From the NCBI GenBank assembly GCA_013400115.1, contig VXBP01007107.1:496001-560000 (forward strand): DNA of 64,000 nucleotides. The letters run 5' to 3'. This DNA comes from Rhinopomastus cyanomelas. Its lineage: Eukaryota > Chordata > Aves > Bucerotiformes > Rhinopomastidae. The notes under the pieces were generated by a model that was not told where the DNA came from, did not search any database, and worked only from the letters and a program-made list of their open reading frames with translations. This document shows, piece by piece, positions 1 through 12,867 of this stretch (the first letter of the stretch is position 1; each line of letters starts with the position of its first letter). The translations under genes were made by a program, and so were the position numbers.

Positions 1-2111
1 ACGTTGCAAAAACACGGGAACCATATATGGAAATATGTCACGTATTTTTCATCTCCAACCAGGAGTAATCGAGTAACTGCCTCTGCCTTCATCTTTAAAG
101 GAGGGGATGTTTTACAATGCTTCTAAGACTACTGGCTTTTAGACAGCATGAACTACTTAAGCAGGGAAAGAAAATACAGAAGAGGTTGTTTGTCTATAAT
201 GTGAGGCTTCTTTAGGGACACTTCTCCTTTTGTGGTCTGGATATAAGAAAATTTAACTGTATTACCAGTTGCTGGCCAAAAAAATCCCAGAAAAGAAGCC
301 CAACCCAATCCAAATCAAAACTCCCAAACCAGAAAAAACCCACCTTAATTTATTAAATAGTTAGCTTTGGGCCTAGAGCTTTTTAAGGAAATTCTGGTAT
401 TTCTTTTTACCCTCCGCACAGATCTCTGCATCACTGAAGCAAGGTTTGACAGATGGAGACAGCTTGTAACAATGTACTTGAAGCTCTGAAAAACTAAAAT
501 GAGTAATCCAAACCACTCCAAAAATAAGTTTTTCATGAATCTGTCTAAAAATATGTGACACAGAGAATTTCTTTCCCCACGATTCCAGTCTTTTTTTTTT
601 GAAGTAAGGTGGGTATTTATATGTAGCTGTATCTCATTATGTGTGATTTCCCTTCTCTGTTAGTCACATCACGTCTTGGCTTCCAGTCACAAGTGACATG
701 GGATGTTGCAAAATGTCACTAATAAATATGTTAAGAGACTGTGAACTCGAAATAAAACATGGAGATCCCAAAGTGAATCTTGTTATCAGGTTCTTCAGAC
801 ATAGTCCACTTTGATGAAATTTAAATTATGATGAATATAGAAAGAATTATTCTGAAGCAGAAAAATATACCCTGCAATTTCCAGGCCTCACATGATGACT
901 GTAGTCATGCTCAAAGGGACAGAACATGAACACTTCCCTCCATCGCTTGAAATATTTCCTTTAGGGAATTCTTTAGGAAATAGGGATATTAGAGGGATTT
1001 GAGTATAAATGCCTGTGGGAACATTTGTCCTGAAGGGAGTTTTTTCTCACTTGCAATATTGAGTTTACCATTGCACTGAATTCCCAGTCATCTGTGCCAC
1101 AAACTCCCAACAGGATTAGAGGGAAGGCTAAGCAGAACATCAGATGATGAAGGAAGAAATGGCTGCCAGAGCAATTTTGTAGCTGGCACGGTGAAGGCTG
1201 CATTTCCAGATACATCCGTATGTATTCCCTCTAATAAAAAATACATCAGATGGTGCAGCGTTTTCCTACAGAAGATATACAGGTGCTGTCACTCAAGACA
1301 TTCATAAGATTGATTGAAATACTAGACATAGTCAGGTAAGATTAACTTTATGCTTAAATAAGGCTATAATGTGACTCTTAATCTGAAATGACTCTGGTGT
1401 TATTCACTTGCAAAGGCAAACCTGGAGTGAACAGGGGGTAGTCAGTGCTAAGTGAGGGAGTAATTTGTCAAATAAGTGTCCCATCTTCAATTAGCACAAC
1501 CTTTTGACTGCTGTAGCTTGTGGTGCCTGTCTGCTGTTTCAAGGAATTGATATATCTGCTGGCAGCCAACAACTTCTTATGACAGCCAGTGCACACACAT
1601 ATAGTAGAAATCAGGAGCTGCTGGGCTTCCTAAAAGGAAATTTCAAATACCCTCACATTAACATTCTAGGTAAATTTGAATTTAATTTTTAAATACTTAT
1701 AATGAATTGAAAAAAACCCATCCAAACCCAGCATTTTATTAATACATTATTACTTGGTTTTGACTGAGTTTTTGCATAATATATCAAATGGAAGTTATAA
1801 GTAACTTCACTTATAGTTAGCAAGTAGGTATCACATATAGGAAGGTATCAAAAGAGCCAGAAGATACTGAAACAAACCTTTAGCTTTGTCAGTTTTTTTT
1901 TGTTAAATGCAATTCAAAACTAATGACACACATATATGTACTAGTGAAAATTTCAGCAGAGACAAGGTCTGGTTATGGGCAATTAGTGTGGCTGCTTGGT
2001 ACCCTTGATAGGCAACTGATACAGAGCAATATGCTAGCATCTTATTTGAATCCAAAGTGTAGCCCAAATTCTGATATGCTTGTAAGAAAGACTTAAGTCA
2101 GAGAACCAGCG
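1..2111. other. Unique non-coding DNA, no gene seen
   Basis: AT-rich sequence with a short T-run near 590-600 and only short chance reading frames (80 codons or fewer). I see no CR1 tail, LTR signature, RNA gene or convincing exon with paired splice sites. Confidence 0.5.
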
Positions 2112-2735
2112 AATCATGGAATCATTTAGGTTAGAAAAGACCTTTAAGATAATCGAGTCCAGCCACTAGCCTGACTGTCTCAAGCCCACCGTTAAATCAT
2201 GTTGCTAAGCTCCAGATGCACACTCTCTTTAAATGTTTCCAGAGATGGTGATTCAACCACCCCCCTGGGCAGCCTGTTCCAATGCCTGATGACCCTTTCA
2301 ATAAAGAAGTTTTACCTAATGTCTAACCTAAACTGTCCCTGGCATGACTTGGGGCCATTTCTTCTTGTCCTATCACTTTTTACTTGCCAGGAAAGACAAA
2401 CACCCAGCTCTCTACACCCTCATTTCAGGTAGTTGTAGATAGTAGCAAGGTCTCCCCTCATTCTCCTTTTTTTTCCAGATGAAATAGCCCCAACTCCTTC
2501 AGCCTCTTGTTCTCCAGACCCTTCACCAACCTTGTTGCACTTCTTTTGACCTGCTTCAGCATTTCTGTGTCTTCTTGTATTGAGGTTGAGGTGTCAAAGC
2601 TGAACAATACTTGAGATGTGGCCTCACCAGTGCTAAAAGCAGGGGAACAATCACTTCTCTGCTCCAGTTGGCTACAAGCCAGGATGCTGATGGTCTTCTT
2701 TGCTACCTGAGCACACTGCTGAGTCCTCAAACACC
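2112..2735 (-). mobile_element. CR1 LINE fragment, 3' end, 5'-truncated
   Basis: Read on the minus strand this is the 3' end of a CR1 retrotransposon. The left edge carries the reverse complement of the ATTCTATG-type tail, followed by the conserved 3' region (degenerate GGTTAGAAAAGACCT). The minus frame at 2458-2730 decodes the end of ORF2, including the family-typical stretch ending LKELGLFHLEKK. The copy is old: the tail repeats are mutated, and the reading frame lacks most of the C-terminal domain. It ends near 2735, consistent with 5' truncation during target-primed reverse transcription. Confidence 0.88.
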
Positions 2736-3050
2736 TATGAGGTAAGTGGGGTTGCTGCAGAGAGAAGTGACATTTTGTTAAGGTAATCTAGTGTGTGAGA
2801 CTCTGGCCCTTTGCTGCTATGCTCTTTTCCTTCTTAATTTTCGTGCTTTTATTGTCCTTGTTTTGTGTCCTGCCATGAGACAGGGTTTTGCAGCCTGTGT
2901 GTTCATGCACAGCTTTTGGAGTGAAACTTCTACACTAAAAAATATTAGTAACAAGAAGGATAACAAATAATGTGATATCAGGAATGACCACAGGAATACC
3001 CTTAGTATGAAAATTATTGTACTAGAGAACCTTTATGGTAGCGATTATTG
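2736..3050. other. Unique spacer between two CR1 copies
   Basis: About 315 bases of AT-rich DNA. No repeat, exon or RNA signature seen. Confidence 0.4.
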
Positions 3051-3402
3051 AACCATGGAATCACAGAATGGTTTAGGTTGGAAGTGGTCTCAGAGATCTT
3101 CCAGTTCCAAGCCTTCTGCTGTGGGCAGGGACACCTCTCATTAGATTAGGTTTTCCAGAGCCCCAAGTGACCTGGCTTTGAACACTTCCACAGCCTTCCT
3201 GAACCACTTGTTCCAGTGTCTCACCATAGTGACAAACTTCTTCCTAAGATCCAGTCTAAGTCTACCGTCTTTTAGCTTCAGGCTGTTTCCCCTTGTCCTA
3301 TCACTAGATGCTCTCATAAAAAGTCCCTCTCCAGCTTTTCTGTAGGCCTGCTTCAGGTACTGGAAGGCTCCTGTAAGATCTTGGTGTCATCGGCAAATTA
3401 AG
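3051..3402 (-). mobile_element. CR1 LINE fragment with internal deletion
   Basis: The degenerate tail repeat at the left edge (AACCATGGAATCACAGAATGG) and the following GGTTGGAAGTGGTC mark the CR1 3' end in minus orientation. Homology runs through the 3' untranslated region and the end of ORF2 to about 3380. There the sequence jumps directly to a short piece (3381-3400) whose reverse complement encodes the RT active-site context FADDTK, which lies several hundred bases further 5' in an intact CR1. This implies an internal deletion or a fused microfragment. The subfamily differs from the 4.5-kb copy, with an older-looking tail. Confidence 0.85.
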
Positions 3403-4531
3403 AACAGAAGGTACTGTTTTGCACCTTAGGCACCTTCTGTGTTTCTAGGAACACAAAAAAATAACACAAAATAAATAATGCAAGAAAGTTTCACAGATGA
3501 GGAGAAAGGAAAAACATCTCAAAAAGCTGGATTGTTTTCTCCCTACAGGTTGTCCTCAGAGATACTTACCCATTAAGGGAAAGCACGGTCTCAGTTTCGA
3601 AGGATGCAGTTCTTATTTGTTCTGGGTACAGTTGATAGGGTGACTCACTGCTCTGCTAATGAAAGCTTGGTGTTTTGCCTTTAAAAATACATTCTAAATT
3701 CATTTAAGCAAAGCAGATTTTACTTACTGCCTTTGTTCTGCTATTTTAAGGGTACGATTAGAGGACAACGCTAATAGGTAGAATTAAAGAGACATGTTTG
3801 TCCCTGCATGAGCATAAAATGAAAGCACACAAATGGAAAAACTCGGTGAACTAGAAAGGGAGGTGTACAGTGAGTAACAACAGGTGCATGGGTCCGCTTG
3901 TCTCGAACAAGTCGTGATGTGATTGCCATCTCAGCCTTGCCATGGACTGTGAATAAGAACACAAAACAAAGGAAGAAAACAGGGCCACGTCCTCCCTTAG
4001 TGCAAAATGTAATAGCTCTGCTGAGCAAATGGGACTCTGCTTAATCACCTTAGGAAAGGATTTCAGCTTCTCAGTGCTCTCCCGAGCTGGAACCCTGCCA
4101 GGCTGCCACATAGTTGTCACTTCACACCACCTGCCTGATCTTCAGCTTTCCCGTCAGTAGACAGCAACAGCGCTCGTTCCTGCAGCCTGGGTCTGGGGGA
4201 TGTGCCCCATGGGAATGAAGGTCTGCTGCTCTGCACTTCTGCAAACACTGACATCTGCCCTGGTGATTAGGCAGAGTTCTTCCTGAGCAACCATTCAGCG
4301 GTCTTGCTTCTCAAGGACACGAACACTTAGACGGATCCTATTTTGTATAAGGTTAAACAACATGTATAATTTTAATTTTACAATATGGAAAACATTCTGA
4401 ATCCCAGATGCATTTTTTCTTATGTTTTCTGTTTGCATAATTCTGTTTGTGTTTTGGGTGTTTGTGTCCAAGTTCCTTATCTTTCTGCCAAGTCACGTAG
4501 GAGCTTTCCCTCTATGGTGCACCTTGGCCTA
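3403..4531. other. Unique non-coding DNA
   Basis: No repeat recognised. Overlapping minus-strand open frames of 85 and 89 codons near 3771-4120 look like chance: they overlap each other in different frames and show no recognisable motif. Confidence 0.4.
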
Positions 4532-6340
4532 TTTCACAGAACCACTAAGTCACAGAATGCTAGGGATTGGAAGGGACCTCAAAAGATCATCTAGTCCAAT
4601 CCCCTACCAAAGCGGGATCACATAGATCGAGTCACACAGGAACATATCCAGGAGGGTTTTAAACATCTCCAGTGAAGGAGACTCCACAACCTCCACGGGC
4701 AGCCTGTTCCAGTGCTCTGTCACCCTCACTGGGAAGAAGTTTCTTCCTATATTTATCTGGAACCTCCTATGTTGCAGCTTACACCCACTGCCCCTTGTTC
4801 TATCACTAGATGACATTGACAAGACCCTAGATCCATACTCCACACCCACCCTTCACATATAAACATTAATAAGGTCACCCCTCCATCACCTTTTCTCCAG
4901 GCTAAAGAGACCCAGCTCCCTCAGCATTTCCTCATAAGGGAGATGTTTCACTCCTTTCAGCATCTTCGTGGCTCTGCACTGGACTTTCTCAAGCGGTTCT
5001 GTGTCCTTCTTGAATTGAGGGGCCCAGAACTGGACACAATATTCCATATATGGTCTCACCAGGGCAGAGTAGAGGGGAAGAAGGACCTCTTCCCATCTAG
5101 TAACCATTGCCCTTCTGATACACCCCAGGGTGCCATTGGTCTTATTGGCCACAAGAGCACATTTCTGGCTCATGGTCATCCTGCTGTCCACCAGGACACC
5201 CATGTCCCTTTCTCCTATCCTGCGCTCCAACAAGACAGTCCCCAACCTATAGTGGTAACTGGGGTTGTTCTTGCCCAGATGCAAGACTCTACTCTTGCCC
5301 TTGTTATACTTCATTACATTTCTCCCCACTCATCTCTCCAGCCTGTCCAGGTCCTGTTGAATGGCAGCACAGTCTGCTGGGATATCGGCAACTCCTGACA
5401 GTTTGTGTCATCAGCAACCTTGCTGACAATGCACTGTAATCCCTCATCCGAGTCATTAATGAATAGATTGAATAGGACTGGTCCCGGTACTGATCCTTGG
5501 GGCACTTCACTAGATAGAGGCCTCCAGCTAGACTTGTCCCATTGACTGGCTTGTATCCTGCAGCCAGTTCAGAAGCCACCTCACTGCCCTATTTTCTAGA
5601 CCACACTGCCTCAGTTTGGCCTTGAGGGTGCTGTGGGAGGCTGTGTCAGATTCTTTACTGAAGTTAAGACAGACCACATCCACCACTCTGCCATCACCTA
5701 TCCATCTAGTTATGCCCTCATAAAGGGCTATCACATTTGTCAGGCATGACTTCCCCTTGGTGAAGGGGAAGTCCTAATGACCCTCTTGTCCTTGATGTGC
5801 CTAGACACAGCGTCAAGGATAACTTGTTCCATCACCTTTCCTGGGATGGAGGTCAGGCTGACTGGTCTATAGTTACCTGGGTCCTCCTTCTTACCCTTTT
5901 TGAAGATTGGAGTGACATTTGCCGTCCTCCAGTCTCTGGGCACCTCTTCTGATCTCCATGACTTAGCAAAGATGGTGGAGAGTGGCCTAGCAATGATTTC
6001 CACCATCTCCCTTAGCATTCACAGGTGCATACCATCTGGACCCACGGATTTACACACATCCAGAGTGTTTAATTGGTCTCTAACCCAGTCCTCATCAACT
6101 GAAGCAAACTCCTCATTTGTCCCAACTTCCTCTGAGAGGTCTGGGGCTCATCAGGACAGCCTCCAGTAGTATAGACAGAGACTGGCATTCAGTATCTCTG
6201 CCTTCTCTGTACCCTCTGTCACCAGGGCACCCACCTCGTTCAGCAGTGGGCCTACATTGCCTCCAGTGTTTGTTTGATCTGTAACGTATTTGAAGAAGCC
6301 TTTTCTGCTGTCCTTGACCTCCCTTGCAAGGTTTCATTCC
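4532..6340 (-). mobile_element. CR1 LINE, longest RT-bearing copy in the window (decayed)
   Basis: Minus-strand CR1 of about 1.8 kb. The 3' tail is at 4532-4570 and the 3' UTR at 4570-4880. The C-terminal part of ORF2 is at 4886-5329, with the typical LYSALVRPYMEYCVQFWAPQ stretch. The RT palm is at about 5314-5530, where the catalytic box reads VADD (5407-5418) instead of the usual F/Y-ADD. Upstream RT segments follow at 5528-5734 and 5740-6018 (WRTANVTPIFKKGKKEDPGNYRPVSLTS). The linker 5' of RT lies at 6113-6337. The frame is broken at least five times by shifts and stops, so the copy is dead. The apurinic endonuclease domain is absent. The 5' edge is unclear and could reach 6480. Confidence 0.93.
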
Positions 6341-6480
6341 AATTTGGCCATTTCTGATTCACATACTGCACCTCCTGTAAGAGTGTTCTACTCTCTCCCT
6401 ACACAGCTGCCTACTGAGTAATTCTGTGATGTTTCCCAACCTGCACCATCTCTCTGCTCTTAAATAATGGAATTGCCTAG

Positions 6481-6964
6481 GATTTTCTGCTTTCACTCTC
6501 AGCAGTAAAGGAAGCCCTTTTTTTCTTCTAACTTTAGCTAAGTGATTTCTCATTTCAATTTTACCTGAAAAATTGACCTTTCAGGTTTGACTCTGGGTAT
6601 AATTTTCTTTTCTTTCAGAGATGTTATGCAAGATTTGTTAGTAAATATGCCTATAGAAATTATATTCTATAATACTGGTATTAAATTAATAATCTCTGCA
6701 TTTTTCATGACCTTTATCTTGTTGCTACCTCAGGTCTTGTTAAGTTCTGAGGGTATTTTTATTGAGTTTAAAGACAATTTTCAAAGGTAGGTGCAGATTA
6801 TATTTTTCTTTAAAGCAAATGACAACCTGAAATCCCGCCCAAAACCTTAACCTACTCTCTGCTTTGGAGATAGGTACTTTACACCTCAGACTATACCAAA
6901 ATGAAGGACACAGTTTTTACAACAATTTGTTCAAAGAGACCGAAGTTATGGGCATCTAATTTCT
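6481..6964. other. Unique AT-rich DNA
   Basis: A 67-codon plus frame at 6587-6790 is rich in Ile and Phe because of AT content. No repeat or exon signature was recognised. Confidence 0.4.
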
Positions 6965-7060
6965 AATCATAGAATCATAGAATCATTAGGGGTTGGGAGG
7001 GACCTCAAAAGATCATCCAGTCCAATCCCCGTACAAAAGCAGGATCACCTAGACCAAGTC
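6965..7060 (-). mobile_element. CR1 3'-tail fragment
   Basis: A well-preserved tail (AATCATAGAATCATAGAATC) is followed by the conserved GGTTGGGAGGGACCTC region and the CAGGATCACCTAGACCAAGTC segment. It stops at about 7060, giving a copy of about 96 bp in minus orientation, directly against a second tail. Confidence 0.9.
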
Positions 7061-7142
7061 ATAGAGCCAGTCAGGGTTAGAAGGGATCATCCACTTCCAA
7101 CTCCCCTACCACAGGCAGGGACACTCCACTCTGGATCAGGCC
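7061..7142 (-). mobile_element. Second CR1 3'-tail fragment, abutting the first
   Basis: The sequence restarts as another, more diverged CR1 3' region in the same orientation (GGTTAGAAGGGATCATCC, then CAGGCAGGGACACTCCACT and GGATCAGG). It represents an older subfamily in whose tail the 6965-7060 copy probably landed. Confidence 0.8.
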
Positions 7143-8080
7143 GGCACATTACAATAAATTGTAGAATACCAGGTAACTGCCAAAGCCATACCTTTTAAAG
7201 AGAAACCCTGGACCACTAAGGAAAACAGCATGATTTCCAGTGCTTTCAGCGGTGATCATTTCATGGGCTCAATGGGCCAAGTGATGCAAAACTGTTTTCA
7301 TATACACTGGTTTCTGGTTTTAGCAGTAAAACATAAAAGATAAGGACAGGTGGCTTCAACATTAGATGGAAGGCCTGGACATCCGTTATCATTTGAGGTA
7401 GGGAAGGTGTATCATATGTCTGTGAGAACAGACAGAGGGAGTTTAAGTGATAATCTAAAGTGCAGACTTAAGCCCAGTGCACTGCAATAAAATGGGGTTT
7501 TAAGATGAACTCCAGAAGGGTTAAAGTTTCATTCCCTTGAGTATCCTGGAGCACTTTTCTGTCTTACATTCGCTGGAGGAGGGGAAGAAAGTTTTGGCAT
7601 GTTTGTCTGATATACTCCGCTGTTGGAAGTGTAACATGGCCTGGAGGGATCTTCTAGCTTTTACCAGTGTGTCTACAAACACACAATAGCATTCTTCAGA
7701 TTCTGAGGGAAGTTTTCTCGTTTATTGCAGTACCAAATACAAAATAACATCAAATCTACAGAAAAAACTGGTGTTACCTGGCTAGTCCCCCTGAGCATAT
7801 TTTCTTCTTGTAACCACAGTTAGTTCACTCAAGATGGAGAAATAAAGAGCAGACTTGCCCTTGTTCCACATAGAAGCTCCCACAGAGATTGGCAACAGCA
7901 CCGTGCAGAGTCATTTCCTGTGAGTCAGGAAAAGCTCTCAGAGACAAGGAATACTCTTGCTAACCTGGATAAGCAATACCTGCGTTTATGATTTCCAGTC
8001 TTAGGGGAGTAATTTTCCTTTATCCAAATTTCGATGGTATTCTACTAAAGGACACTGGACGCTTTTTGCTCTATAGTATA

Positions 8081-8126
8081 TTATATGCTCAAATTATATG
8101 CTCAAATCATATATTATATGCTCAAA
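8081..8126. repeat. 13-bp repeat, three exact copies
   Basis: TTATATGCTCAAA occurs three times: 8081-8093, directly again at 8094-8106, and at 8114-8126 after a 7-bp TCATATA spacer. The copies are identical. Confidence 0.9.
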
Positions 8127-9010
8127 TATTTCCACAGCTTTTCTTATGCAACTGCGTTTTTCAGGGAAGTTTTATGTAAGTCTCTCCCTACACACACAGT
8201 TCTGGTGCCAGGTGGGTAAACTTCAAGTTCCACTCCATGCTCGTGTCCATGCTGTCTCCTGGTTAACACAGAGAAGTGAATACTAGAGAAACAGAACCAT
8301 GAAAGCAACTAATTGGAAGAGACAGTGTCGATAGTTTCTCTATTAAAAGATGTCCATTGCTAATTTCGTGTTCCTTCAGTTGTCCAGCTTAAGGCCCAGG
8401 AATTTGCAGTCACCTATTAATTACACAGGAAGCACCAGGCAAGAAATGTCTGTTCCAGCTGCCCAAAAGCACCAACTAATGTGCTCAGATCCATTTTCAG
8501 GGGTGAGGAAGCAGGTTATTTGCTCTATTCATTCTGTGCCAGGGCTGCCAGGATGTTGAACAAAGTTGTATTTACACAAGGAGTTCTTTGCTGATATGAG
8601 AGCACTGCCAAAAGCCTTCTCATAGGATCACAGGCTACAACAGCAGAACCATGGAAAGCCACCCTTCACAACTGAGACAACGGCAGGAGTAAACCAGTTC
8701 TTTTTTCTGACTTGACCCTTTTTGCATTAGAAAGTTCTGATAGTGCAGCTATGTTAGGGCAGATGTTTGAGGAGCAGGAAGTCATAAAACACTTCCATAA
8801 GACTGCATGTAAAGTGTACATTTCTGAGTAAATGCATGCTTGAGAAAAAGAGGTGGAGGAGTGGAACAGTGAGAGAGTGCTAAAAGTTTAAAAGTTGTCC
8901 TTCAGGAGTTCTCAGAAATCTGAAATTTGTTTCAGGCAGACAGCTGCCAATATTTTGTATTGAGATGAAATTGCATCATCCCATGAAATAATCTAGAAGG
9001 GAAGGATCAG

Positions 9011-9035
9011 GATACCCCAGACTGATACCCCAGAC
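9011..9035. repeat. 12-bp direct duplication
   Basis: GATACCCCAGAC is present at 9011-9022 and 9024-9035, separated by a single T. It looks like a simple replication-slippage duplication. Confidence 0.85.
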
Positions 9036-9090
9036 ATTCTCATAAGTAAAGATCAAACAGGTACACATTGGACATGAACACATTTCATTA

Positions 9091-9110
9091 AAATTAATTG
9101 AAATTAATTA
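9091..9110. repeat. 10-bp AT-rich tandem repeat
   Basis: Two adjacent units, AAATTAATTG and AAATTAATTA, with one mismatch. The TAAT cores resemble homeodomain sites, but this composition arises easily by chance. Confidence 0.7.
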
Positions 9111-12100
9111 AAGTTCTTTTTAAGGGGAAGTCTGTGGCAGTTTGCAGAAGGTTGTAGAAGGAGCAGTATCCAACCAACCTCTTCCATTTACATCAAATTT
9201 CTTTGTGGGGTATATCCACCGGTGGACTTACCTGAAAGAAGAAAGTGACTGCAGATACATAGATTGAGTAGTTCTAGTCCCCACTGCTGAGATGTAGTTC
9301 TGGTATCCTAAGCAACTGTTCTTCCTGAGCTGGATGTAAACTCCAGTTACTAATGAAGAGGGAGACACCTGCAGGGGTAAGGACATGACCCAGGATCTTA
9401 ACAAGTAACTCAGAAGAAAAATGCTCCTCTCTGTCTGTCATTGCTAGTTCTCAGAGCCAGTTTTCTCTAATTCCTAATTGGTGCCTTCCTGGTGTTGCTG
9501 GTCTTGTGGAAACGATGGGTGAACAGTTTGAGCCTGTCCTACAAGATAATTTTCCTTTGTTTTATAGTCATAGATCCTTTAAAATCACCACTGCCTTTTA
9601 CGACTGAAAGTACACGCATGCTGCTAGTGGTGTGAATCATGTTAATTACACGTCAGTTCAAACGCTGTAATAGTTAGTCCTTTATGTAGTGGAAATGCCA
9701 CCATCTGGTGGTTGCATCACTGCTGGAAGACACGCTGGTGGCGGTGGTGTTAGGGATTGAGTTGCCTCTGCTAAGTGAGGAAATCCTGGTTTAGATTTGG
9801 AGATTAAGGATCGCTGGAGATAATTTCTCCTGGACAGTGCAGACATGCAGACATGCCAGATAGGCCCAGCAATGCAGAAGAGGAGACTTTGGAATTAATG
9901 CCATTTTTTTAATGATGTGATTTTATTACTGAGAAGCTTGTGCTTTTCAGACTTCTAACATGAGTTTTGTTTATGATTACTCCTTTTGGAAGGGGTTGGT
10001 AGCAGAGTCACGAGGTGCTTTCTTTAAATACACATGCAGAGGTCATCTTTGCAGTTGTTGAGTATGCAGCTTCTCCTCCTAGTGTTTAAATGCTCTCTGT
10101 GGGCTTGTGAAAGGAAAGGTCTGACACCAGCAGAAGCTCATTGTTTCCCTATGAGACACTCTCTAGAGAATCTTACTTCTTTTTTTTTTCTTGCTGTCAA
10201 TGTCACTTTGTTTCAGAGAGACTTTTGCTAAGATATAGTTCTATATTAGGTCTATATGCATCCTCCTGAGGTAGTTCAGTGAGTTTTATTATCATTGTCA
10301 CCATGTTCTAGGCTGAGTAAAAATATTCTTGAAATATATAAAAATAAAAAATTTAAATCATTCTGTTCCCACGTATTAGGAGAGTAAAAGAGTAACAGAG
10401 ATGATCTCAGGAAAGGTGTTTGGATTTACCCTAGGATAGAAGAGAGCACACTAAGTCTTTATGCTTACCTGGTAAAAGAGATAAGTGATAAACTTGGAGC
10501 AAGCTAGAAGATTCATGTCTTTTGACTGAAGAATTCTTAGGTTTACTTCATTGTGATTAGGTTGCTGAAATGAGATTTGTGCTCTATAAAAAGGGATTTG
10601 TGCTCTAGAGCAAAGCCTTTTGGATATTTTTAGATATCCTACAGACTTGGATGTATTGCATCATGTGGAAAATTTAAAATGAGGCTTTGATGCAACACAG
10701 CAGTGTGTTAGGAGGAGCAGCTCATATCAAGTGACCTGCAGAAAGTCAAGCTTTTTGATCTTCCAATTACTTGTATAATTTCCTATTATATTTGTAACTC
10801 TTAAATACTGTGGCTGCTCCTTACAGACTTGTATGGTGTATAGACTAAGGGACCTGTCTAGGGATTCCTTGGCAAAATCACCATGTGAAACAGGTGCTCT
10901 TTTAATGCACATTTGCTTCAACTCTCTTCAACAGGAGAGCCTAGTTTTTGGCTCTCATCTTTCCTGACTACAACTCGGATGGAGATGGGGAATACAGGTA
11001 GAAAATACATCCACATCCATTAAATCCCATGTAGCAGAATAGCTAAGATATGCAGATAGTGGGGTCTTGAGCTTGAGAAGAGCACTGTGGAAATCATGGG
11101 ATGCATGCAGGACACCCTATATATTTATGTTACACGTTCAGGCAACAAAATTGTCCACCCAGTTGTAAATAAGCATTGTAAATCATGCAAATTAAAAGGA
11201 AGAAAAATATGTAATTTGCTATTGAATTTCTGCCTTTACTCTGTGTGAAATACAGTTGGTAATGTATATCAGATTTTTCCAAGTAGCTAGTCTCTGCTGC
11301 TGCCTGCACCTCAGACCTCTCTGTTCCCCAGCCAGCTGTGTATGTTACAGCTGGTGAGAAAGGTTTGGGCTATGTGACAAATACAGTAAAGAGCTTTGCA
11401 ATTGATTTTTCCTCTCCAGTGTTAGAAAACATCAGATTGCTTAAAAGATCACACTGGGAGTTATAACCTTCTGGATCTTTGTGGATCGTTGATCAAACAC
11501 ATTAGCTTGTGCCTTTGCAGTGGCTTAAAACAAGGAGTGACGTGAAAATATTTTGTTAAAGGATAATCTTCTCATTTTTAACCTCACACTGGTGTTAATT
11601 TTAGCTGCAACAGGTTGTTGGAGTCCCCAAGCTTCCCCTTGGCAGTATTCATTGCCCACTGATGCCCATGGCAAGCCTGTACCCTGTTTCATGGTGTCTG
11701 GTACCTCTCAGCAAAGCCAGTGTGTAGCCAACATCGGGTATCTTGCCAGGTGCAAGGCCATCTGTCAGCTACCTGGCAACTAAATGTTTACTGGTTAGCA
11801 AGTGTGTCTTGTTGAAGACTTATTGACTAGCACTATCATTAGTTACTGGTTATTTATTGAGCACCAAAAATATACTCCTTGCTATGCAGCAAGAGACACC
11901 ACTTTCTTCTCTTCAAACAACTCTCATGAAACTATAATGGGAGAAGATAAGTAATAAACAATCATAAGCTACTGGGTTCTGCTTAACACTTGCAAAAATA
12001 CATTTTCTCTCTTGCTTTCGCAGGAGGTTTTTGTCTTTCAGAAGATTCCCTTAAAAATGCACCAAACCCAGGAAAACAAAAGGATTTATACAGATATTTA

Positions 12101-12867
12101 TAATGTGTCATCCTGTTTAATTTGCTTCTAAGCAGTGACTGGGATTACTGTACTGTCTAAATATGCATAAGGAGGCATTTCAAGCCTCAGGGATTTTGAG
12201 AACTCTTGTTACCTAATCCTCCTCTCAGACAGCTACATGATCCAATTAACACTGGTTCTGTCAAGACTTTCAGACTCCTCTGAGAAGAAAATACTGCCCT
12301 AGAGCCATGGGGACATACTCTGGAGCAACAATATGGCCTCTGAACATACAAGGTAAACTCCCATGCTTTCCCACCACACCTGAAGCTTCTGGATGAAAAA
12401 CAGCCACAATAAAGGATTTTTGAAGCAATTTTTAAATGCATAATGGGCTTTATACCACTTATGACACTACTTGTGTCAAATTATCCTTAATAGCTGTATG
12501 TTATTAAATAATTCAATAATCGCATGCATTTCAGAATCTGTTTGACTGAAGACTACATGAAAGAGAATATATAGCACAAAAAGATGGAAAAATACTTTTA
12601 TACAGACTAAGTAACTTTGGCAAAGTAAATTTGGTGCTTAGAGTACCTCACTGCAGCAGTAAGCAGAAACTAAATTATAAAATCCGATGTGCTAGGAACC
12701 TTCACTCTCCTGCTAACTGACGCCCTAGGGCCTATATGGTGATGCCAATTAACCTAATGCCTGAAAGAGGTGATAAAAATAAATAAGTTGCATGTGGCCT
12801 GAAGTACTTCAGAAAAAAATTCAGCGTGAAAACTGACAACCCTGTCTTCACTGAAGTCCTTTCTTCA

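Larger units (their letters stand above)
7143..12867. other. Long unique stretch with minor tandem repeats
   Basis: About 5.7 kb with no interspersed repeat or exon that I can support. It contains the small tandem repeats listed separately (8081-8126, 9011-9035, 9091-9110) and an AT-rich patch near 10330-10360. Confidence 0.4.

Noticed and set aside
4943..5398. 151-codon plus-strand open frame
   Set aside because: Antisense to the ORF2 of the minus-strand CR1 at 4532-6340; a shadow of the repeat.
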